The notes under the pieces were generated by a model. The model was not told the origin of the DNA. It searched no databases and saw nothing but the letters and a program-made list of their open reading frames with translations. Source: CAVPTL01 sp963727235 (GTDB taxonomy: Bacteria; Actinomycetota; Thermoleophilia; Gaiellales; JAICJC01). Taken from it: DNA of 64,000 nucleotides. Location of the stretch: the NCBI GenBank assembly GCA_963727235.1, contig CAVSFZ010000023.1, positions 1-64,000 on the forward strand, written 5' to 3'. The stretch's first letter is position 1, and every line of letters begins with the position of its first letter. Below, piece after piece: positions 8,911 through 17,491 of this stretch. The position numbers were made by a program, and so were the translations under genes.

Positions 8911-10122
8911 ATGGATCCTCGCTGCACGCGGTCGTCAAACGAGAGCGGGCAGACGCTGCCGCTGGTGGTTGCGTTCGTGCTGGTTCTGATGATCATGTGC
9001 GGCGCCGTGATCGACATCGGAAACGCCTATCGCGTGCACCAGCAGCTGCAGGCGTCGGCAGACGCGGCGGCTGCGGCCGGCGCGAGCAACCTCCCATCAG
9101 CGGCCGCGGCAATCACCGCGGCCACCAAGTTCAGCGCGGGGTCGGGCGGCAAGAACCCGATCGCCGGCGCAGGGCCGGTCGCAGTCTCTGCGACCGCCGA
9201 CTGCTCGACCAGCCCGGACTTCTGCAGCCCGGCAAACACCGTGCACGTGACGCAGGACGCCGACGTACCGACCACGTTTCTGCGAGTGATCGGGATCGAC
9301 ACGATTCCCGAGACCGTGCACGCCCAGGCCTGCTCCCCGTGCGGCGGGCTGCCGCTGGACGTGATGATCGTGCTCGACCGGTCGGGATCGATGTCGGGGA
9401 CAAAGCTGACCTCGGCCAAGGACGGCATCCTGGCGTTCCTGGGTTCGATGGACCCGTCCCAGGACAACGTCGGTCTGGCGGTGCTGCCGCCGGCTGCCAA
9501 CGCCGGCAGCCCTTGCGCGGCCTCCGCATCGGGGAACTACAACCTCGTCGGCAGCTCGTATCTGCTGGTGCCGTTGAACAACACCTATGCCTTCTCGGCC
9601 GGGAATCTCAATCCCAGCTCGCAGCTTCTCTCCACTCTCAGCTGTGTGCAGGCGGGTGGCCAGACCGCCTACGCGAACGCCCTCGACGCCGCTCAGGCCG
9701 AACTCGACGCGCACGCACGGGCGGGCACCCAGCGGGTGATCATCATCCTCTCGGACGGCGCCGCCAACTCCGGGCCGAATTATCTCCCCAACACGTCGCC
9801 GTACCGGACGCGTCCATGCGGCCAGGCCGTGAACGTGGCGACCGCGAGCAAAGCTCAGGGCGTGCTGATGTACTCGATCGCCTACGACATCTCCGGCGCG
9901 GGCGCGGACCCATGCTATGCAGCCCAGGGGGCGATCGTGAACGGCCGGCCGGCGGGCTCGAGCACCACCCCCGAGGTACCGGCGATCCAGTCGAACGAGG
10001 CGCTGCAGCAGATCGCAAGCCCCGGGAACTACTACGCCCAGCCACAGCCGACGCAGCTGACGACGATCTTCCTCGCCATCAGCGCCGACATTGCCATGGG
10101 CACCAGCCGCATCAACGGCTGA
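8911..10122 (+). CDS. TadE/TadG-like membrane-anchored protein with von Willebrand A domain
   Basis: A 403-residue protein. Residues about 10-45 form a TadE/TadG-type head: a SGQTLPLVVAFVLVLMIM transmembrane segment followed by an IDIGNAYRVHQQLQASADAAA helix. A vWA domain starts near residue 150, with the MIDAS sequence DRSGSMS at D156 and later SDGAANSG. The ATG at 8911 follows GGAGGGG. TadG proteins usually help assemble or anchor Flp/Tad pili at the envelope. No other tad genes are in the window, so its machinery must be elsewhere or it acts alone. A strong hairpin follows the stop. Confidence 0.85.
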   Translation: MDPRCTRSSNESGQTLPLVVAFVLVLMIMCGAVIDIGNAYRVHQQLQASADAAAAAGASNLPSAAAAITAATKFSAGSGGKNPIAGAGPVAVSATADCSTSPDFCSPANTVHVTQDADVPTTFLRVIGIDTIPETVHAQACSPCGGLPLDVMIVLDRSGSMSGTKLTSAKDGILAFLGSMDPSQDNVGLAVLPPAANAGSPCAASASGNYNLVGSSYLLVPLNNTYAFSAGNLNPSSQLLSTLSCVQAGGQTAYANALDAAQAELDAHARAGTQRVIIILSDGAANSGPNYLPNTSPYRTRPCGQAVNVATASKAQGVLMYSIAYDISGAGADPCYAAQGAIVNGRPAGSSTTPEVPAIQSNEALQQIASPGNYYAQPQPTQLTTIFLAISADIAMGTSRING

Positions 10123-10129
10123 GAAGTAC

Positions 10130-10172
10130 GCATGGAGGGGGCGGTAGCGGGGGCGCACGGCCCCCTCCATGC
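10130..10172 (+). terminator. Hairpin after the vWA gene
   Basis: Perfect 13-base arms (10130-10142 and 10160-10172) with a 17-base loop start 8 bases past the stop codon. There is no U-tract. The following 224 bases up to the hydrolase start hold no gene I can support. Confidence 0.7.
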
Positions 10173-10396
10173 GGAAGAAGTTGGGTGATCCTTCCAGGCT
10201 TTACGGTTTGTTCACGAACTGATGCCTGGGTGCTTACACCTTCTGCCGATGACTACTGCGCCCCATCATCGACACCCTGATCCGATCCCACGGGGCCACC
10301 GGCCACACCTCCCGGCCGGGCCACACCTCCCCCACCCGCCCGGCGCTCAATGCCGACTCTGAGCGCCGGGAGTGGGGAGCGTGTAGCGTCTGAAGG

Positions 10397-11155
10397 ATGG
10401 TCGAACGAGACTTCGGCGGGACGGGCACGCCGGTGGCCTTGCTGCACGGCCTGGCAGGTTATGCCGGCGAGTGGACAGAGACCGCTTCTTGGCTCACCGA
10501 GAACCACCACGTGCTGGCGTTGGAGCAACGCGGCCACGGGCGAGACGGCCTGACCGGCACCGATGTCTCGCGGGCGGCATTCGTTGCCGACGCAGAGCGG
10601 TGGCTGGAGCGCGTCGGCCCGGCCGTGGTGGTGGGGCAATCGCTGGGCGGGCACACCGCCTTGCTCGTGGCCGCCGAGCGACCCGATCTCGTACGTGCAC
10701 TGGTGATCGCGGAGGCGACACCGGCGGCCGATCCCGAAGCACCTGAAATCGTCCGCGGCTGGCTCGAGTCGTGGCCGGTGCCCTTTCCCGATCGGGAGCA
10801 CGCGCAGCGGTTCTTCGGAGGCGATACAACGCGGTCGCAGGCATGGGCCGGCGGCCTGGAACAGCGCGACGACGGACTTTGGCCGGCGTTCGACATCGAC
10901 CTGATGGTGGCCGCCCTGGAAGAGGTCAGCCGAACGTCGTACTGGGATGCGTGGGCGGCTGTTCGCTGCCCGATCTTGATCGTAAGAGCAGCCGCCGGAG
11001 ACGGGTGGGCCGACTACCAACGGATGGTCGAGTTGCAGCCCGACGCGCAGCTGGTCGAGATCGCCGACGCCGGGCACGACGTCCATCTCGACCAGCCACA
11101 ACGTTGGCGGGAAGCGCTCGAGCGCTTCCTCACGGAGATCCCGCTAGACCGCTGA
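10397..11155 (+). CDS. Alpha/beta-hydrolase
   Basis: A 252-residue cytosolic alpha/beta-hydrolase. The oxyanion segment LLHGLAGYAGEW lies near residue 15-26, the nucleophile elbow GQSLGG near residue 80, and the catalytic histidine in DAGHDVHLDQP near the end. The acid is likely an Asp in the AAAGDGW region. The motif set fits haloperoxidase/esterase-type enzymes, but the substrate cannot be read from sequence. Its 3' end overlaps the convergent downstream gene by 12 bases. Confidence 0.85.
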   Translation: MVERDFGGTGTPVALLHGLAGYAGEWTETASWLTENHHVLALEQRGHGRDGLTGTDVSRAAFVADAERWLERVGPAVVVGQSLGGHTALLVAAERPDLVRALVIAEATPAADPEAPEIVRGWLESWPVPFPDREHAQRFFGGDTTRSQAWAGGLEQRDDGLWPAFDIDLMVAALEEVSRTSYWDAWAAVRCPILIVRAAAGDGWADYQRMVELQPDAQLVEIADAGHDVHLDQPQRWREALERFLTEIPLDR

Positions 11156-11884
11156 CGCAACCGTCGGCTGTACCGAAGGCTGGGTGCCGCCCTGGTTCTC
11201 GCCACCACCGTTGCCCATCGGCGGACCGCCCCACGCGTGGTGGAACTCGAACCCGTGGGTGATCAGCTGGTCGATCCGCTGTGACAGGAACTTCTCGATC
11301 TTGGCGGCCTGGGTCTTGGTGATCCGGCCAGACTTGACCGCGTCGTTGAGCGGCTTTTTTGCCGACTGCAGCAGCTCCTGCTCCAGGCCGGCGACGGTCT
11401 TGCCGTGCGCCTTGGCGATGGCAGCCGGGGTCTTGCCGCTGCGAAGCTCCTTGAGGAGCTGCTGATCGGTGATGCCCAGGTAGGTGGCTGCGGTGTGCAG
11501 CCAGACCATCGGCCCGCCGTGCCGCGGACCGCCGGGGCCGGCGAACATGTGGTGGCGCGGCCCGCCGAACCCGGGGCCACCCATGCCGAAACCGGGGCCA
11601 CCCATGCCGAACCCGGGGCCGTCGTGGTCCTTCAGGTGCTGCTTGATGCGCTCCGCCTGTGCCTTGGTCAGCTTGCCGTCCTTGACCAGCTGGTCGAGGC
11701 GGTCGGCCATCGCGCCCTGATACGCCGAGCGCACCTTGGCCGGCGAGACGCCCAACCGCCGCGCGAAGTCGTTGAGAAGCGACGGGGACGAGCCCGCGCC
11801 TGCTCCCAGGGCCGTACCGGCGATGCCCACCACACCGACCGCGATGGCACCGATGATCGCTATCCGCTTCCTGTGTGCACCCAC
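11144..11884 (-). CDS. Exported or membrane-anchored Gly/Phe/His-rich protein
   Basis: About 246 residues. The likely start is GTG at 11882-11884, six bases after GGAG; the longer frame opens with TTG and would translate the ribosome site itself. A basic start followed by IAIIGAIAVGVVGIAGTALGA forms a signal or anchor helix. Two similar helical segments follow (LNDFARRLGVSPAKVRSAYQ and YLGITDQQLLKELRSGKTPA), each resembling a short repeat with a KLTKAQAERIKQHL or RITKTQAAKIEKFL motif. Between them is a GPGFGMG repeat region. I do not recognise a named family. Proteins of this style are seen in actinobacteria, but no function is assigned. Confidence 0.75.
   Translation of the reverse strand: MGAHRKRIAIIGAIAVGVVGIAGTALGAGAGSSPSLLNDFARRLGVSPAKVRSAYQGAMADRLDQLVKDGKLTKAQAERIKQHLKDHDGPGFGMGGPGFGMGGPGFGGPRHHMFAGPGGPRHGGPMVWLHTAATYLGITDQQLLKELRSGKTPAAIAKAHGKTVAGLEQELLQSAKKPLNDAVKSGRITKTQAAKIEKFLSQRIDQLITHGFEFHHAWGGPPMGNGGGENQGGTQPSVQPTVASAV
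11565..11627. repeat. 21-bp tandem repeat inside the Gly/Phe-rich gene
   Basis: Three adjacent 21-base units start at 11565, 11586 and 11607. The first two differ by one base and the third diverges in its last part. Each encodes a GFGMGGP-type peptide in the minus-strand gene. Copy number could vary by slippage without breaking the frame. Confidence 0.8.
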
Positions 11885-11977
11885 GTCAAGCTCCTTTGGC
11901 AAACCGAGTCTTCTCCTCGGAATATGCGCGTGCAGAAGCCGACCCGCAAGCGAATTAGCGTGATTCTGGGGAAACTC

Positions 11978-12604
11978 TCAGGAAGCGACAGCCGCCCGCA
12001 GCGACTCGACGACCTGGTCGCTGGTCATCGGCTGCGAGAACATCGGGTAGTCGCGAGCGGTGGCAACCCGCTGTTCCTCGTCACTTGTGGCCGCCGTGCA
12101 GTCGGTCAGCGTGACCACGTCGTAGCCCTTCTCATAGGCGGTGCGCATGGTCGACTCGACACAGCAGTTTGTCAGGAACCCCGCCAGGATGACCGTCTCC
12201 ACCTCACGGCTTCGCAGCACGAAATCGAGGTTGGTGGAGGCGAATGTATCCAGCCCCCGCTTGCCCTCGATCACGATGTCGTCCTCCTCCGGGGCGAGCT
12301 GATCACAGATCTCGGCGCCCCACGTTCCCTTGACGAACGCACCAGAGTCGATCACGCCCTTGAGAATCCCGTACACCTTGTCGGGGTCACCGAGCTCGCC
12401 GTAGCCGGGTGCGAACGTGATCGGTGCGTGCAGCACCGTCACCCCGGCAGCGCGAGCCTCGGCAACCACCTTGCGGGTGTTCTCAATCATCTGACTGTCG
12501 TCCATCACGCCTTTGACGGCGTCGTGCAGAGCACCGCCCTCCGAGGTGAAGTCGTTCTGATACTCGATCAGCACCACAGCGGTCTTGTCGGGATCGATCT
12601 CCAT
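11978..12604 (-). CDS. Isochorismatase-family cysteine hydrolase
   Basis: About 208 residues of the isochorismatase/nicotinamidase-like fold. Counting from the GTG one codon upstream, the catalytic triad fits D19 (in EYQNDF), K116 (in IEGKRGLD) and C149 (in LTNCCVEST). These enzymes hydrolyse amides or vinyl ethers such as N-carbamoyl compounds or isochorismate; the substrate here is unknown. The ATG at 12602-12604 overlaps the TGA of the preceding small gene, indicating translational coupling, and GGAGGT lies just upstream inside that gene. Confidence 0.88.
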   Translation of the reverse strand: MEIDPDKTAVVLIEYQNDFTSEGGALHDAVKGVMDDSQMIENTRKVVAEARAAGVTVLHAPITFAPGYGELGDPDKVYGILKGVIDSGAFVKGTWGAEICDQLAPEEDDIVIEGKRGLDTFASTNLDFVLRSREVETVILAGFLTNCCVESTMRTAYEKGYDVVTLTDCTAATSDEEQRVATARDYPMFSQPMTSDQVVESLRAAVAS

Positions 12605-12885
12605 CACGCACCTCCTGAAGGGTCGGGAACACCGGCCTCGGCCTTCTCCCGAAGTCGCATCCGGGCGTCCCCGATCTGCTCCCGCATGGCGTCGATGGCG
12701 GGATCCTTCGGGGGCGGTGGAACAACGACCTCGGTGACATCATCGATCTCTTCGACGGTCACGGCCGCAACCGTGCTCACAGTACTGTCGTCGTCGCGGT
12801 GGCGGCGGGAGCGCACCGCGGCTCCGGCAGCAACAGCGCCGGCGGCGGACGCCACTCCGGCAACGAACCATCCAATCCGCTTCAT
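12604..12885 (-). CDS. Small single-pass membrane protein
   Basis: A 93-residue protein: a short start MKRIGW, one hydrophobic helix (about residues 6-24, FVAGVASAAGAVAAGAAV), a basic stop-transfer RSRRHR, then an acidic and proline-rich cytoplasmic tail ending PDPSGGA. GGAGGTG lies close upstream of the ATG at 12883-12885. It is the first gene of a two-gene unit with the isochorismatase and diverges from the rpsF operon. No named family is recognised. Confidence 0.7.
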   Translation of the reverse strand: MKRIGWFVAGVASAAGAVAAGAAVRSRRHRDDDSTVSTVAAVTVEEIDDVTEVVVPPPPKDPAIDAMREQIGDARMRLREKAEAGVPDPSGGA

Positions 12886-12900
12886 GTGCACCTCCGTGTG

Positions 12901-12928
12901 GGAGACCGCCGAGTATACTGCCGTCTCC
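12901..12928. promoter_or_regulatory. Divergent promoter region with inverted repeat around a -10-like box
   Basis: GGAGAC (12901-12906) and GTCTCC (12923-12928) form an inverted repeat surrounding AGTATACT (12912-12919). The latter is itself a palindrome and could serve as a -10 box (TATACT) in either direction. The site lies between the small membrane protein operon and rpsF. No good -35 is visible on either strand. Confidence 0.35.
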
Positions 12929-12946
12929 AATCGAGCAGCTTCCTGT

Positions 12947-13011
12947 CTCGGCGTGGTGCCGCACTCCTGATCGTGGCACCGAAGTGGCGGTTCCCCGCCA
13001 AGCACGCCGAG
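12947..13011 (+). promoter_or_regulatory. Structured rpsF leader, candidate S6:S18 autoregulatory RNA
   Basis: A closing stem pairs CTCGGCGTG (12947-12955) with CACGCCGAG (13003-13011). Inside it, GTGCC (12956-12960) pairs with GGCAC (12975-12979), then CGAAG is unpaired, then TGGCGG (12985-12990) and CCGCCA (12995-13000) form a hairpin with a TTCC loop. The element ends 17 bases before the Shine-Dalgarno. Many bacteria have an rpsF leader RNA bound by the S6:S18 complex with an exposed CCG; CACCGAAG here could play that part. The fold is seen in sequence; the assignment is inference. Confidence 0.5.
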
Positions 13012-13032
13012 GCCGCTTTCAGTCCAGAGGAG

Positions 13033-13377
13033 GTGATCAGGATCAACCAATACGAGATCATGCTGATGATCGACCCGGAGGTCGCTGAAGGGCGGCAGAC
13101 CGAGATCATCGATCGAGTCAAGGCCGACATCACCGAGCGTGGTGGCACCTGGGTGTCCATCGACCCCTGGGGCAAGCGCAAGCTGGCCTACGAAATCGAC
13201 CACCAGACCGACGCGTGGTACTACGTGCTCAACTTCGACAGCAGCCCCGAGGCGCTGGACGAAGCCACACGAGTGCTCGCCATCACCGACGGCGTTATGC
13301 GCCATATGGCCGTGACCCGCATCCAACCGAGCGGACAGCCGGCCTCGTCGCCGGAGCCCGCCGAACTCGCCGGCTGA
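13033..13377 (+). CDS. rpsF: 30S ribosomal protein bS6
   Basis: Ribosomal protein S6, which binds S18 on the platform of the small subunit. The body NQYEIMLMIDPEV...WGKRKLAYEI...YYVLNF...VLAITDGVMRHM is typical S6, with a proline-rich tail. The start is odd. A near-perfect Shine-Dalgarno, GAGGAGGTGATC, occupies 13027-13038. The only canonical in-frame start close by is GTG at 13033, which lies inside that Shine-Dalgarno. Eight bases after GGAGG, ATC at 13042 would give MNQYEIMLMID, the usual S6 beginning. I list the GTG conservatively but suspect AUC initiation. First gene of the ssb-rpsR-rplI-dnaB block. Confidence 0.9.
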   Translation: MIRINQYEIMLMIDPEVAEGRQTEIIDRVKADITERGGTWVSIDPWGKRKLAYEIDHQTDAWYYVLNFDSSPEALDEATRVLAITDGVMRHMAVTRIQPSGQPASSPEPAELAG

Positions 13378-13444
13378 CAGCCGACGGCGTGCCTACCATG
13401 ATCGAACGCACGTTCGCAAAAGCACGCTAGAGGAGGTATTCCCA

Positions 13445-13900
13445 ATGGCAAACATCAATCGCGTCATCCTCACCGGAAATCTGACTGCAGACCCAGAACT
13501 GTCCACGCTTCCCAGCGGCACCTCGGTGTGCAAGCTGCGCCTGGCCGTGAATCGCCGTTACAAGGACAGCGCCAGCGGTGAATGGGTCGAGAAGCCCAAC
13601 TACTTCGACATCAAGGTCTGGGGAGCGCAGGGCGAGAACTGCGCCACCTACCTGAGCAAAGGCCGCCCCGTGGCGGTCGACGGACGGCTGGAGTGGCGCG
13701 AGTGGGAGTCCCAGGACGGCGGCAAGCGGTCGGCCGTCGAGGTGGTCGCCGACACCGTGCAGTTCCTCGGCTCACGCGGCGACGGTGACGGCGGCGGCGG
13801 CGGACAGGCCCGCCCCAGCTTCACCCAGACTGCCGAGCTCAAGCCCGAGCCGGTCGAGACGTTCGCAGGCTCAGGCTCAGACGACGACATCCCGTTTTAG
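13445..13900 (+). CDS. ssb: Single-stranded DNA-binding protein
   Basis: A 151-residue SSB that coats single-stranded DNA during replication, repair and recombination. The OB-fold spans about residues 1-110 (MANINRVILTGNLTADPEL, then NYFDIKVWG and YLSKGRPVAVDGRLEWREW). A short glycine-rich linker leads to the acidic tip DDDIPF, which recruits partner proteins. AGAGGAGG lies ahead of the ATG. It sits between rpsF and rpsR, the standard arrangement. Confidence 0.97.
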   Translation: MANINRVILTGNLTADPELSTLPSGTSVCKLRLAVNRRYKDSASGEWVEKPNYFDIKVWGAQGENCATYLSKGRPVAVDGRLEWREWESQDGGKRSAVEVVADTVQFLGSRGDGDGGGGGQARPSFTQTAELKPEPVETFAGSGSDDDIPF

Positions 13901-13911
13901 GAAGGTAACGA

Positions 13912-14178
13912 ATGGCATCCAAGCCCAAACGCCGCACAGCGCCCAAGCGTGGCGCCGGCACCGGCCCCCAGACTCGCCGAAAGCCCTGCTACTTCTGCAA
14001 GGACAAGGTCGAGGAGATCGACTACAAGAACTTCAATCAGCTGCGGCGCTACACGTCCGAGAAGGGCAAGATCCGGTCCCGCCGGATCTCCGGGGCGTGC
14101 CGCCGGCATCAACGCCAGGTGGCGACGGCGGTGAAGCGGGCGCGTGAGATGGCGCTGCTGCCGTACGCCGTCAACTAA
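13912..14178 (+). CDS. rpsR: 30S ribosomal protein bS18
   Basis: An 88-residue S18 that pairs with S6 on the small-subunit platform. It has a basic head and the typical core RKPCYFCKDKVEEIDYKN followed by LRRYTSEKGKI and RRISGACRRHQRQVATA. The cysteine pair CYFC and the later Cys before RRH are kept, so this may be a zinc-binding (C+) form. AGGAAGG precedes the ATG, 11 bases after the ssb stop. Confidence 0.97.
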   Translation: MASKPKRRTAPKRGAGTGPQTRRKPCYFCKDKVEEIDYKNFNQLRRYTSEKGKIRSRRISGACRRHQRQVATAVKRAREMALLPYAVN

Positions 14179-14296
14179 CCCTCGGCAGAGCACCGTTTCT
14201 CGCTCGCTGCGGGTGTTTCGGAAGCGCGGGGGTGGCCAACGCCGCCCCGGCATGCGACCATCGACGCGGCCACGCCGCCTGAACATCGAGGATGGG

Positions 14297-14821
14297 ATGA
14301 CACAGAGAGGTACACAGGCGATCCTGTTGCAGGACGTCGAGAAGTTGGGACGCAAGGGCGACGTCGTCCAGGTGGCCCCCGGCTACTTCCGCAACTACCT
14401 CGGCCCGCGCCGTCTGGCCGAAGCCGCCAGCGACGCTCGGGTGGCCGAGGCGCAGCACCAGGAAGAGATGCGCCGGCGGCACGAGGCGCAGTCCGAAGAG
14501 CAGGCCCACGATGTGGCCCACACGCTCAACCGCACCGTGCTCACGATCAAGGAGCGGGCCGGAGTCGGCGACAAGCTGTACGGCTCGGTGACCAACTCCG
14601 ACGTGGCCGACGCGATCTGGAAGGCCCGCAAGATCCGGGTCGACCGCCGCAAGGTGCACATGGAAGAGCCGATCAAGACGCTCGGCAGCCACCTCGTCAG
14701 CGTCACCGTGTGGGGTGAGGTCAAGGCCACCATCAAGGTCATGGTCGTGCCCGGCGCCGCCGGCGAAGAGGGTTCTGTCGAGGCCTTCGAGGGCGAGCCC
14801 TCCGAGCCGCTCGACTACTAG
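14297..14821 (+). CDS. rplI: 50S ribosomal protein bL9
   Basis: A 174-residue L9. The amino-terminal rRNA-binding domain is clear (AILLQDVEKLGRKGDVVQVA, then GYFRNYL), a long charged helix follows, and the carboxy domain includes LYGSVTNSDVADAI. The ATG at 14297 was chosen because L9 begins a few residues before the ILLQDV motif; GAGG precedes it. The protein is about 25 residues longer than usual because of an acidic tail (GEEGSVEAFEGEPSEPLDY), probably disordered. Confidence 0.95.
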   Translation: MTQRGTQAILLQDVEKLGRKGDVVQVAPGYFRNYLGPRRLAEAASDARVAEAQHQEEMRRRHEAQSEEQAHDVAHTLNRTVLTIKERAGVGDKLYGSVTNSDVADAIWKARKIRVDRRKVHMEEPIKTLGSHLVSVTVWGEVKATIKVMVVPGAAGEEGSVEAFEGEPSEPLDY

Positions 14822-14840
14822 ACGACAAAGGCGAAACTCG

Positions 14841-17485
<2,645 letters not shown>

Positions 17486-17491
17486 CTGTCG

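Noticed and set aside
10253..11101. Minus-strand frame opposite the alpha/beta-hydrolase
   Set aside because: No recognisable domain, and the hydrolase motifs on the plus strand are complete.
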